Shown here piece after piece: positions 1 through 6,600 of a DNA stretch of 9,896 bases. Origin of the DNA: Bacteroidota bacterium (lineage in GTDB: Bacteria > Pseudomonadota > Alphaproteobacteria > Puniceispirillales > Puniceispirillaceae); NCBI GenBank assembly GCA_009936825.1, contig JAACDV010000176.1, positions 1 to 9,896 of the forward strand, read 5' to 3'. The stretch's first letter is position 1. The number at the start of each line of letters is the position of its first letter. Below the pieces are notes generated by a model, which was not told the DNA's origin, searched no databases, and saw only the letters and a list, made by a program, of their open reading frames with translations. A program made the position numbers and the translations under genes.

Positions 1-54
1 TCGGACAGTTTTTGGCGTTCGGACAGTTTTCGGCGCTCGGATAGGGCTTCGGGT
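1..54. repeat. Degenerate 18-bp tandem repeats in the 3' part of phnW
   Basis: Three 18-bp units line up at 1-18, 19-36 and 37-54, all beginning TCGGA(C/T)AG. The first two differ at only two positions and the third has diverged. In the phnW frame (minus strand) they give a charged hexapeptide series, [16 protein letters not shown], probably helical. The array touches the left edge, so its full length is unknown. Confidence 0.8.
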
Positions 55-1271
55 GGTGGTGCGGCGCTGGCAACCCCCATTTCCCCTAGAGCAGCACTGG
101 CAGCTGCAACAACCCCCTGCATGACAGCTGCATCCATCCGGCCAATACATCCGATGCGAAAACTGTCAACAACGGTCAGCTTTCCCGGATAGATAATATA
201 TCCCGCAGCTTTCATCAATTCATAGAAGCGTGCAAATTCAAACGCTGGGTCGGCAGGACTGAAAAACGTGACAATAATCGGCGAGAGCCAACGCGAATCC
301 AACAGCGTTTCAAAGCCAAGTTCGCGCATGCCTTCGACGAGAGTTTCACGGTTTTGCGTATATCGCGCGCAGCGTCCGGCAACTCCGCCCTCGCCCTCAT
401 GCAGACCCAAGGCCACCAAGAATGCCGCAACAATGTGGGTTGGCGGCGTAAATCGCCATTGGCCGGTCGCCTCCATCGCATTCCATTGCGCGAAAATATC
501 AAGGCTCATCGAATGACAATTGCCCTTCGATGCCACCAGCACATCCCGTTTTACAAAAACAAAACCAAACCCCGGAACGCCCTCGATGCATTTATTGGCC
601 GAAGATACCATCGCATCAAACTGAACGGTCGCCGGATCAATCGCCACCCCGCCAAAAGCCGACATGCTGTCGATCAGCAACCGGCGCCCCGCCGCTGCCG
701 TCACCTCGGCAATTTCTTCGATCGGGTTCAAAATACCGGAACTAGTCTCGCAATGAATGACGATGACATGCGTGATTTTGGAATCTGCGGCCAGAATTTC
801 GGCAACCTCGTCCCCGCGCGGCGGCAGATAATCACCCTTATCCAAAAGATGATAATCGCGCCCCAGATAATCCATTATCTGCGCTGCCCGAAGACCATAT
901 GCACCGTTTGCCAAAACTAGAACCTTGCCATCGCGCGGCACAAAACTGCCCAACATAGCCTCAACCAGAAAGGTGCCGGACCCCTGCACCGGAACGCATT
1001 CATACGCCGCTGCACCCGCACCCAGAAGACCCAATAATCGCGCTCTTAAATCGGCGGTCAATTCACGAAAATCTGCATCCCAACTTCCCCAATCACGAAG
1101 CATTGCCTGCTTGACCTCGATGGCGGTGGTCAGGGGGCCGGGCGTCAACAGATAGGGCTCACCTAACGCAGGCGCAGGGAAGTTTGAATCCGGAAGATTG
1201 GGGGATGCCGGAAGATTGGGGGATGCCGGAAGATTGGGGGATGCCGGGGTGGCAATGTGATCTGAAGACAT
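1..1271 (-). CDS. phnW: 2-aminoethylphosphonate:pyruvate transaminase (PhnW), 3' end outside window
   Basis: This is a class V, PLP-dependent aminotransferase. PhnW moves the amino group of 2-aminoethylphosphonate to pyruvate, giving phosphonoacetaldehyde and alanine in the cytoplasm. Read leftwards from ATG at 1271, the frame is open for 423 codons with no stop. The PhnW core starts near residue 38 with [19 protein letters not shown]. It then has VQGSGTF, the PLP-ring aspartate D201 in [11 protein letters not shown], the Schiff-base lysine K227 in [15 protein letters not shown], and IYPGKL and [10 protein letters not shown] near the end. The D-to-K spacing of 26 matches my memory of Salmonella PhnW. 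The start is the only ATG before the core and has GAGAG 8 nt upstream. Two oddities: residues 1-37 carry three copies of a six-residue repeat, and after about residue 397 a charged tail with LSER repeats continues past the edge. PhnW is usually about 360-370 residues, so this is a long variant or a fusion. It is divergent from lysR. Confidence 0.93.
   Translation of the reverse strand, partial: MSSDHIATPASPNLPASPNLPASPNLPDSNFPAPALGEPYLLTPGPLTTAIEVKQAMLRDWGSWDADFRELTADLRARLLGLLGAGAAAYECVPVQGSGTFLVEAMLGSFVPRDGKVLVLANGAYGLRAAQIMDYLGRDYHLLDKGDYLPPRGDEVAEILAADSKITHVIVIHCETSSGILNPIEEIAEVTAAAGRRLLIDSMSAFGGVAIDPATVQFDAMVSSANKCIEGVPGFGFVFVKRDVLVASKGNCHSMSLDIFAQWNAMEATGQWRFTPPTHIVAAFLVALGLHEGEGGVAGRCARYTQNRETLVEGMRELGFETLLDSRWLSPIIVTFFSPADPAFEFARFYELMKAAGYIIYPGKLTVVDSFRIGCIGRMDAAVMQGVVAAASAALGEMGVASAAPPPEALSERRKLSERQKLS
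1190..1243. repeat. Three exact 18-bp tandem repeats inside the 5' end of phnW
   Basis: The unit CCGGAAGATTGGGGGATG occurs three times without a mismatch at 1190-1207, 1208-1225 and 1226-1243. On the minus strand, in the phnW frame, it encodes the hexapeptide Ala-Ser-Pro-Asn-Leu-Pro three times. The unit is a multiple of three, so copy-number change would keep the frame. It lies upstream of the conserved transaminase core and probably forms a flexible proline-rich N-terminal arm. Confidence 0.95.
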
Positions 1272-1320
1272 GTGATATGCTCTCAAAACTGCGCGGCCAG
1301 AGGAAGGTATGACGAAGTGT

Positions 1321-1348
1321 TTGACTGAAATCGTTCCATATGTAAAAT
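1321..1348 (+). promoter_or_regulatory. Candidate sigma-70 promoter of the LysR gene
   Basis: TTGACT at 1321-1326 is followed after 16 nt by TAAAAT at 1343-1348; each is one base off consensus. Transcription would start near 1355, leaving a leader of about 40 nt before the ATG at 1395. The -10 hexamer lies within the left arm of the inverted repeat at 1342-1378, which would suit autoregulation. Confidence 0.45.
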
Positions 1349-1378
1349 CTTTAGTTCTTATTGTTATATAAATTTTAC
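1342..1378. promoter_or_regulatory. Wide inverted repeat, candidate LysR-type operator
   Basis: GTAAAAT at 1342-1348 and ATTTTAC at 1372-1378 are perfect inverted 7-bp arms separated by 23 nt. Arm centres are 30 bp apart, about three helical turns, so both could face the same side of the DNA. It overlaps the presumed lysR -10 box. LysR proteins usually bind as tetramers over such an extent, but AT-rich DNA yields inverted repeats by chance. Confidence 0.35.
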
Positions 1379-1394
1379 CTATAGATAAAAACCG

Positions 1395-2255
1395 ATGCGT
1401 TACACTCAACTTCGTGCCTTTCATCAGGTTGCCCTTCACGGCGGCTTCTCACGGGCTGCCCAAAGCATGAACCAATCGCAACCATCGCTGTCCGAACAGG
1501 TGCGCCAGCTGGAAAAGACGCATGATTTTCTGCTATTCACGCGTGAAAATAAACGTGTAGCGCTGACCAAGGCTGGAGAGCAGCTATTCCTGCTGACCCG
1601 CCAGTTTTTTGAAAGCGAGGATAACATTGCGGCGCATTTGCAGGCGTCGCGGGCTGCGGTTTCCGGCACCCTGAGGATCATCGCTGATTCCGCCGTTCAT
1701 GTGACCAAGGCGCTGCATCATTTCCGCACCGATCATCCGGATGTTCTGGTTGATATGCGCACGGGAAACTCGGCTGAGGTGTTGCAGGCCCTTCGCACCT
1801 ATGAAGCTGATATCGGCATTCTTGGCAGTCCGGCAGATGCCCCTGATTTGACTGCGATTGTGCTTGGTAGCTCGCCGGTTATAGCCATTGCGGCGCGAGA
1901 ATTTTTCAGCGAAATACCAACGCATCTGTCGCTTGCTGAACTTGGTGCGTTGCCGCTGATCTTTCGTGAACGCGGATCCCATACACAAGCCAAATTGATC
2001 ACCGCATCACGCGATAGCGACATTATTCTGCGCCCGGTTATTGAGGTTGAAGGCAGAGAGGCGATGCGCGAACTTGTGGCAAGCGGGCTGGGGATCGGCT
2101 TTGTTTGTGAGGCTGAAATTGGCGCCGATGACCGTCTTGCGCGCATTTCTATCGGGGTGGATAGCAGCATGGCAATGACCGAAACACTGGTTCACATGTC
2201 GGTGCGCCAAGACGTGCCAATGATCAGAGCCTTTATAAAAGCAGTGGGTCACTAA
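1395..2255 (+). CDS. LysR-family regulator of the aminoethylphosphonate-associated type
   Basis: The 286-residue product has standard LysR length and organisation. A winged helix-turn-helix spans about residues 3-60 ([20 protein letters not shown], then [12 protein letters not shown] and ALTKAGE). A linker helix follows, then a co-inducer-binding domain from about residue 88 to the end ([26 protein letters not shown]). LysR proteins act as DNA-bound tetramers that activate target genes when a pathway metabolite binds. The position divergent from phnW, and the overall sequence, match the LysR clade that sits beside AEP degradation genes (described as phn_lysR in TIGRFAMs, from memory). I infer that it senses AEP or a breakdown product and controls phnW, perhaps also the downstream hydrolase and transporter genes. 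There is no obvious Shine-Dalgarno before the ATG; initiation may be weak. The co-inducer cannot be read from sequence. Confidence 0.93.
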   Translation: MRYTQLRAFHQVALHGGFSRAAQSMNQSQPSLSEQVRQLEKTHDFLLFTRENKRVALTKAGEQLFLLTRQFFESEDNIAAHLQASRAAVSGTLRIIADSAVHVTKALHHFRTDHPDVLVDMRTGNSAEVLQALRTYEADIGILGSPADAPDLTAIVLGSSPVIAIAAREFFSEIPTHLSLAELGALPLIFRERGSHTQAKLITASRDSDIILRPVIEVEGREAMRELVASGLGIGFVCEAEIGADDRLARISIGVDSSMAMTETLVHMSVRQDVPMIRAFIKAVGH

Positions 2256-2360
2256 GGTTACTTAAATTCTTATTGTCAGAAATATCCCCACACGATGATT
2301 GGTTTGGGCAGGTTGGCAGATTTCACTTGATACCGGGTCCCGGGGTGTGGTTGCGTAACC

Positions 2361-2379
2361 TTAACACGCATCGTGTTAA
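2361..2379. promoter_or_regulatory. Perfect 19-bp palindrome upstream of the hydrolase gene
   Basis: TTAACACG at 2361-2368 and CGTGTTAA at 2372-2379 are perfect inverted 8-bp arms around CAT. The site lies 62 bp before the hydrolase start at 2442, a normal place for a dimeric repressor or activator. It does not contain a symmetric T-N11-A LysR motif, so a different regulator is possible. The hairpin is not followed by a T run, so it does not look like a terminator for lysR. Confidence 0.6.
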
Positions 2380-2430
2380 ACATGACCTTTCCCGGTTCTG
2401 TTTTCTTGTGATCTTTTGCTTTCTTATGTA

Positions 2431-2435
2431 TGAGG
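2431..2435 (+). promoter_or_regulatory. Shine-Dalgarno that sets the hydrolase start at 2442
   Basis: TGAGG at 2431-2435 is placed 6 nt before ATG 2442. The earlier in-frame ATG at 2430 overlaps this motif and has no purine-rich sequence of its own upstream. The start at 2442 is therefore preferred, giving MTPRDTN as the N-terminus. Confidence 0.6.
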
Positions 2436-2441
2436 TTCGTC

Positions 2442-3989
2442 ATGACACCTAGGGATACCAATGTCCTATTTGTTGTTCTTGATCAGATGCGTGCCGATTG
2501 TCTGCATGGCGCGCTTGCTGATGCTGCCCTTTCTCAAAATCCAAACAGCATGTCGAATATTCGCGCCCTTATGGATGATGGGGTTAGCTTTACCAATCAT
2601 GTTTCGGTGACCAGCCCTTGCGGGCCTGCCAGAGCGTCTATTTTGACCGGCCAGTATGCGATGAATCATCACTCGGTGCGCAATGGAACGCCGTTGGCAC
2701 ATGACAAGCCCAACCTTGCCAGATCATTGCGTGCTGGCGGCTATCAGGCATTGCTTTATGGCTATACCGATACATCGCCGGACCCGCGCGAATATAACGC
2801 CAATGATCCGGTCCTGACATCCTATGAGCAGGTGCTTCCCGGATTTTTTGAGGCGCTGGAAATGCGCTTTGATGATAGCCGCACATGGCGCGGATATCTG
2901 GCGGCGAAAGGCTATGATGTTCCGAGTGGCAAAGGGATTTATGTGCCGGACGGCCCACAACCAAACTCACCCGCGATCTATAAGGCCGAGCATAGCGACA
3001 CGGCCTATTTAACCGACAGGCTGTTGCAAGATTTGCCAACCCGGGGCGATGGATGGTGCGCGCATGTAACCTATATTCGCCCGCATCCGCCCTTTGTTGC
3101 ACCGGCACCTTATAATACGATGTTCAGCGCGAAAGACATGCCGCCGCCTGCCGGAGGCGAGGCGTCGGGCGCCCATCCGTTTGATGTGCCAGCGATAAAT
3201 TACCGGCAATTGTCCAATATGATTGTAGGATTTCCCGATATCCAGCCAACGCCGGAAAATATCGCTGCAATCCGGGCTATCTATATGGGGCTTGCCAATG
3301 AGGTGGACCATCATTTCGGGCGAATCATTTCCTATCTGAAGGAATCGGGACAGTATGAAAACACGCTGATTGTCGTGACCGCCGATCATGGCGAGATGCT
3401 GGGGGATTATTCCTGCTGGGGTAAGGTCAGCTATTTCGATGCGGCTTTTCGCACGCCCCTAATCATTCGTCTGCCTGATAATCGGGGCAATGATGACGCC
3501 TCCACCACCCCCCTTGCCGCTGGTAGCCGCGTTTCCCTGCCCACCGAATCCATCGATATCACCCCCACGATTCTGGATGTTTTAGGACTCGATATCCCCG
3601 ATTCGATGGATGGCCGGTCACTTTTGCCGATTCTGGCCGGCACCCAGCCTGATGATTGGCGGCGCTATAGCGTCTCGGAACTGGATTTTGGTGATCCTGT
3701 TAATCCAACCATCTGGCAACGCGAACTGGGCCTGTCATCAGCCGAGTGCAATTTGACGATTCTTCGAACCGACACGCATAACCTGATACATTTTGGCGGC
3801 GAGCTACCGCAAATCCTGTTTGACCATAAGGCGAATGCTGAAGGGATTGATATTTCGGATGCGCCGGGCTCTGATGCACTCAGGCTAGGGCATAGTGAAA
3901 TGTTGCTTAGTCACAAAATGATCCATTCTAGAGGTCTGTTTTCCCAAACGATGATCACAGAATCGGGGGCGGTGCGCGGCGAATTTTAA
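2442..3989 (+). CDS. Phosphonate monoester hydrolase / phosphodiesterase (formylglycine-dependent, alkaline phosphatase superfamily)
   Basis: The 515-residue product matches the phosphonate monoester hydrolase (PMH) family known from Rhizobium leguminosarum and Burkholderia caryophylli. These enzymes split phosphonate monoesters and phosphodiesters, and promiscuously sulfate esters, using a formylglycine nucleophile and a divalent metal. Visible active-site elements: metal ligands D14-Q15 in VVLDQMRAD; the sulfatase signature C60-G-P-A-R64, where C60 would become formylglycine; GYTDTSPDPR, matching the PMH GYT-x-T-x-PDPR segment; H215 in YIRPHPPF; D315-H316 in TADHGE; and K328 in GKVSYFDAAFRTPL. 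The combination DQ, RPHPPF and GYT fits PMH better than typical arylsulfatases or choline sulfatases. There is no signal peptide, so the enzyme should be cytoplasmic and needs an imported substrate. Maturation needs a formylglycine-generating enzyme, not encoded here. Next to phnW and an importer, it may release AEP from an ester (inference). Substrate preference is not certain from sequence. Confidence 0.87.
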   Translation: MTPRDTNVLFVVLDQMRADCLHGALADAALSQNPNSMSNIRALMDDGVSFTNHVSVTSPCGPARASILTGQYAMNHHSVRNGTPLAHDKPNLARSLRAGGYQALLYGYTDTSPDPREYNANDPVLTSYEQVLPGFFEALEMRFDDSRTWRGYLAAKGYDVPSGKGIYVPDGPQPNSPAIYKAEHSDTAYLTDRLLQDLPTRGDGWCAHVTYIRPHPPFVAPAPYNTMFSAKDMPPPAGGEASGAHPFDVPAINYRQLSNMIVGFPDIQPTPENIAAIRAIYMGLANEVDHHFGRIISYLKESGQYENTLIVVTADHGEMLGDYSCWGKVSYFDAAFRTPLIIRLPDNRGNDDASTTPLAAGSRVSLPTESIDITPTILDVLGLDIPDSMDGRSLLPILAGTQPDDWRRYSVSELDFGDPVNPTIWQRELGLSSAECNLTILRTDTHNLIHFGGELPQILFDHKANAEGIDISDAPGSDALRLGHSEMLLSHKMIHSRGLFSQTMITESGAVRGEF

Positions 3990-4053
3990 CTGTTGAGTAA
4001 AGGTATGATCATGCCGCCGCCCCTTTTGGGAGACAAAAACCAAACAGACATAA

Positions 4054-4073
4054 AAATGCAACAAATTGCATTT
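4054..4073. promoter_or_regulatory. AT-rich palindrome AAATGCAA-N4-TTGCATTT
   Basis: Perfect 8-bp inverted arms flank CAAA. The site is about 75 bp upstream of the likely -35 box of the binding-protein gene, suited to an activator or remote operator. As RNA it would form a hairpin after the hydrolase gene, but with no T run behind it termination is unlikely. Confidence 0.45.
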
Positions 4074-4147
4074 ATTACAGTTTCTGTGGAACGAAACCAC
4101 ATTTACATCAACCAAAAATCGAGTTCGAAAAAAAAAGCTGGAACTGT

Positions 4148-4175
4148 TTGACATTTAGGGCAAGAGTTAAATATT
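4148..4175 (+). promoter_or_regulatory. Candidate promoter of the binding-protein gene
   Basis: A perfect TTGACA at 4148-4153 is followed after 16 nt by AATATT at 4170-4175 (four of six consensus bases). Transcription would begin near 4182, leaving a leader of about 200 nt before ATG 4383. The A9 tract at 4128-4136 lies just upstream, where an UP-element-like effect is possible. The -10 match is only fair. Confidence 0.42.
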
Positions 4176-4256
4176 GAGTCTAACTTTGGTTTAAGCAATC
4201 TGGCTTGGGAATCTGATAAAGGGTCCGTTAGTCAACGAGTTTGCTGTATTCATTTT

Positions 4257-4311
4257 GCTGGGAGAAGCCAAACCCAGCTAAGGACGTTTTTCGTAGAAGA
4301 ATAATTCTACG
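4257..4311 (+). promoter_or_regulatory. Two hairpins in the binding-protein leader
   Basis: First hairpin: GCTGGG at 4257-4262 pairs with CCCAGC at 4273-4278 over a 10-nt loop. Second: CGTAGAA at 4292-4298 pairs with TTCTACG at 4305-4311 over a 6-nt loop. The second can alternatively fold as AGAAT-A-ATTCT (4298-4308), which excludes the longer pairing. They end about 70 nt before the start codon, without T runs. They could stabilise the mRNA or act as a cis-regulatory element; I recognise no known riboswitch class. Confidence 0.4.
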
Positions 4312-4382
4312 TCAGGGAACTCTATTGTCCCCAAGTCAGATCAGGTCGAAATGTCGGCCTGCGATTAAAACAGGAGAGGGTA

Positions 4383-6422
4383 ATGAAACGATACTTCCTT
4401 CCAACTATGGTAATGCTGGCCCTGCCGATTACCGCCTATGCAAACTGTCCGGAAATGTCCGTGGCAGATATGAAGGGTGTCGCCGGTGGCGATTATCCTC
4501 AACAGTATGAAGTTGCGGAACTTGAAGCTGCAGCGAACTGTAAAATGTCTTTTTCTGGCAACCCTGACATGGCGGCATTGAACGCCAAGATTAAGGGCAA
4601 CCCAGATCTACCATCCCTTGCCGACCGTATTCCAGCCGAGCCGCTGGTTATGGTTCCCTATGATTCTGTGGGCAAATATGGCGGCACTTTGGACGTGCTG
4701 TCCAACGCTACAGAAGCTGGCACATCTGACTTCCTGTCAGTTCGCCACGTTAACCTTGTGCGCTTTTCGGACGATCTTCAAACCATCGTTCCAAACATCG
4801 CCAAGAGCTGGGAATGGAACAGCGACTTTACAAAGCTGACTTTTCATCTTCGCAAAGGCCACAAATGGTCTGATGGTGCGCCGTTCACCAGTGCTGACGT
4901 GAAATTTTATCACGACAACCTGATGCTCGACACAAACATCTTCGAAAAACCGAAAGATTACATCACAGTTGGTGGTAAGACCATGACGGTCGACGCCCCT
5001 GACGCAACGACCGTGGTGTTCAACCTGCCTTCACCAAAACCTGGCCTGCTGGCGCACTTTGCAACATCATATGCGCAAGGCTTCCAGCCAAAGCATTTTC
5101 TGGGTCAATTCCACCCGGCGATTAATGCTGACGCTGACAAATATGCCCAGTCACTTGGTTTTGAAAACGGCTATGACGCGATCAAAGCCTATTATGGTAA
5201 CTCAGACTGGACGGACACTCCGTCACCATTGCTGAGCCGCCCTACAATTGCAGGCAATCTGCCACAGCCGGTTATTCCAACTCTGGAAAGCCACATCTAT
5301 GTGACAGACACAACCGAAGGCGGCCGTCTGGTCGCCAACCCGTACTTCCATCAGGTTGACACAACAGGCCAGCAGCTGCCGTACATCTCAGAGCAGAGCG
5401 AAGTCTACAAGAACGACAATGAAGTTCGTCTGCTGTCCATCATCAACGGCGATGTCGATTACAAGGCGCAATCATTGCAGCTTGCATCGGCCCCTGCGCT
5501 TCTCGATGGTCAGGCTTCAGGCAACTACACCGTTGATCTGCGTCCTGAAATTACACTGGGCGTGTTCGGCTTTAACGTAACGCATGAAGACGAAGACAAG
5601 CGGGCTGTTTTCAGTGATGTTCGGTTCCGTGAAGCAATGTCAATTGCCATTAACCGTGACGAGCTGAACGAAGTTGGCTTCTTTGGCCAAGGCGTTCCGC
5701 AGCAGTATATTGGCTTCTCGCCAAAGCCTGCATTCGTTTCTGACAAATGGCAAACATACAAGACTGAGTTCGACGCTTCAGGTGCCAAAGCACTGCTCGA
5801 TTCTATGGGCATGAAAGACACCGACGGCGACGGTTTCCGTGAAATGCCAAGTGGCGGCAAGCTGGTTCTAAACCTGTACTTTGCAACCCAGGGTATTGCT
5901 GGTCAGACCGTTGAACTTGTCTCTCAGTACTGGGCCGATGTTGGCATTCAGTCTGTGGTCAAGGAAGTCACTCCTGACGAGTATCGTTCAGCCCAGTCTT
6001 CGAACAAACTCGATGTTGTGATGTGGCGTAAAAGCCAGCCGTTGGCCATTGTTCTTGGTAACAATGAGCTATGGGTACCTCCGTTTGAAAACTACTTTGG
6101 TGTTCGTAACGGTATGTTGTGGGCCGAGTGGGTTGACAGCAACGGTACCAAAGGTGTTGAGCCACCAGCGTTCGTAAAAGAGCTGATTGCCGATGTGAAC
6201 GCATTCCAGTCTGCCGATCAGGCCAGCGCTGAGTTTGCGACTCTTGGTGAGAAAATGGTGAAGAACATGGTTGAAAGCATGATGTTCATTGGAACGGTCA
6301 AAGCACCGGCACCGATGATCCATCACAATAACCTGAAGAACTTCACATCGTTCAAGACACATTCATATGAGTATTACCGGACATATCCATACCGGGCGAC
6401 TCAGTGGTGGTTGGACGAGTAG
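4383..6422 (+). CDS. ABC transporter substrate-binding protein, family 5 (peptide/opine/nickel type)
   Basis: The 679-residue protein is the periplasmic receptor of the importer encoded downstream. A Sec signal peptide is clear: MKR, a hydrophobic stretch, then AYA with cleavage likely between A20 and N21. No lipobox is present. The family 5 (SBP_bac_5) domain starts near residue 90 at VPYDSVGKYGGTLDVL. It includes the hallmark LTFHLRKGHKWSDGAPFTSADVKF, and later VRFREAMSIAINRDEL and DTDGDGFREM. It is longer than the usual 500-550 residues, with about 70 extra N-terminal residues containing C22 and C53, which could form a disulfide. Translation start: AGGAGAGG at 4372-4379, close before ATG 4383. 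Family 5 receptors bind peptides, opines, glycosides, nickel or other conjugates, so the ligand cannot be read directly. Its neighbours suggest a phosphonate ester or an AEP-containing compound (inference). No member of the classical PhnD, PhnS or AepX phosphonate-receptor families is seen here. Confidence 0.9.
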   Translation: MKRYFLPTMVMLALPITAYANCPEMSVADMKGVAGGDYPQQYEVAELEAAANCKMSFSGNPDMAALNAKIKGNPDLPSLADRIPAEPLVMVPYDSVGKYGGTLDVLSNATEAGTSDFLSVRHVNLVRFSDDLQTIVPNIAKSWEWNSDFTKLTFHLRKGHKWSDGAPFTSADVKFYHDNLMLDTNIFEKPKDYITVGGKTMTVDAPDATTVVFNLPSPKPGLLAHFATSYAQGFQPKHFLGQFHPAINADADKYAQSLGFENGYDAIKAYYGNSDWTDTPSPLLSRPTIAGNLPQPVIPTLESHIYVTDTTEGGRLVANPYFHQVDTTGQQLPYISEQSEVYKNDNEVRLLSIINGDVDYKAQSLQLASAPALLDGQASGNYTVDLRPEITLGVFGFNVTHEDEDKRAVFSDVRFREAMSIAINRDELNEVGFFGQGVPQQYIGFSPKPAFVSDKWQTYKTEFDASGAKALLDSMGMKDTDGDGFREMPSGGKLVLNLYFATQGIAGQTVELVSQYWADVGIQSVVKEVTPDEYRSAQSSNKLDVVMWRKSQPLAIVLGNNELWVPPFENYFGVRNGMLWAEWVDSNGTKGVEPPAFVKELIADVNAFQSADQASAEFATLGEKMVKNMVESMMFIGTVKAPAPMIHHNNLKNFTSFKTHSYEYYRTYPYRATQWWLDE

Positions 6423-6446
6423 ATCTTCAAATTTCAAATATAATAA

Positions 6447-6484
6447 GCCATGGGCGGTGAGTGTCGCCCATGGCATAGTTTTTT
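6447..6484 (+). terminator. Strong hairpin with T6 tail after the binding-protein gene
   Basis: GCCATGGGCG at 6447-6456 pairs perfectly with CGCCCATGGC at 6465-6474 over an 8-nt loop, followed after four bases by T6 (6479-6484). It begins 24 nt after the stop codon. It fits an intrinsic terminator, or a partial terminator and 3'-end stabiliser that lets the receptor mRNA accumulate above the permease mRNA, a common arrangement in binding-protein operons. Whether read-through feeds the permease genes is not visible. Confidence 0.8.
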
Positions 6485-6523
6485 GTAGCTTTGTTTTTTG
6501 TAGCTTTGTTTTTTGTAGCTTTG
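6479..6523. repeat. Three exact 15-bp tandem repeats after the hairpin
   Basis: The unit TTTTTTGTAGCTTTG is repeated without mismatch at 6479-6493, 6494-6508 and 6509-6523. The first unit supplies the T run of the terminator, so the repeat triplicates the T6 tail. The region is non-coding on the plus strand. The rest of the spacer (6524-6600) is AT-rich with no clear promoter. Confidence 0.95.
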
Positions 6524-6600
6524 AGAATAAGTAACAATTTCGTCTGTAAATCATATACGCTAAATAAATCAGGTGTTTTAGGGATTGGCGGCGCATCCAT

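Larger units (their letters stand above)
1272..1394. promoter_or_regulatory. Divergent phnW/lysR control region
   Basis: This 123-bp AT-rich spacer separates phnW (leftward) from the LysR gene (rightward). That is the usual arrangement for a LysR regulator controlling a divergent target and itself. It contains a plausible rightward sigma-70 promoter and an inverted repeat (listed separately). I found no convincing leftward promoter hexamers for phnW, which would fit activator-dependent expression but does not prove it. Confidence 0.6.
3990..4382. other. 393-bp intergenic region before the binding-protein gene
   Basis: I see no convincing gene here; the small open frames on either strand resemble no protein family. 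The region is AT-rich and holds a palindrome (4054-4073), a shorter inverted repeat TGTGG-N7-CCACA (4085-4101), an A9 tract (4128-4136), a probable promoter (4148-4175) and a long leader with two hairpins (4257-4278, 4292-4311). No clear intrinsic terminator for the hydrolase gene is present. Confidence 0.7.

Noticed and set aside
354..920. Plus-strand open frame of 188 codons
   Set aside because: It lies antisense to phnW, whose minus-strand frame is open throughout and matches a known enzyme. Its translation is basic and shows no recognisable family.
1584..1988. Minus-strand open frame of 134 codons within the LysR gene
   Set aside because: Antisense shadow of a clear LysR protein, with no recognisable domains or start signals.
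2333..2343. CCGGG-T-CCCGG dyad in the lysR-hydrolase spacer
   Set aside because: Too short and its loop too tight for a terminator, with no T run after it; in a GC-rich patch this can arise by chance.
2638..3108. Minus-strand open frame of 156 codons within the hydrolase gene
   Set aside because: Antisense shadow of the PMH-type gene; composition is not protein-like.
2442..3989. Choline sulfatase or general arylsulfatase identity
   Set aside because: The cytoplasmic form with DQ, GYTDTSPDPR and RPHPPF motifs, plus the phnW context, fits the phosphonate monoester hydrolase family better, though promiscuous sulfatase activity remains possible.
3885..4154. Minus-strand open frame of 89 codons across the hydrolase 3' end and spacer
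   Set aside because: It overlaps the conserved hydrolase frame, has no clear ribosome-binding site and resembles no family.
4241..4510. Plus-strand open frame of 89 codons before and into the binding-protein gene
   Set aside because: It runs out of frame through the signal-peptide region of the receptor gene; the receptor start has the strong Shine-Dalgarno. A leader peptide is conceivable but unsupported.
6479..6523. Three regular repeats considered as a CRISPR or attachment array
   Set aside because: The 15-bp units are directly adjacent with no spacers, and there is no integrase or cas gene in the window.
6363..6596. Minus-strand open frame of 77 codons giving repeated LQKTK peptides
   Set aside because: The repetition is just the 15-bp tandem repeat read in antisense through the terminator region, not a real protein.
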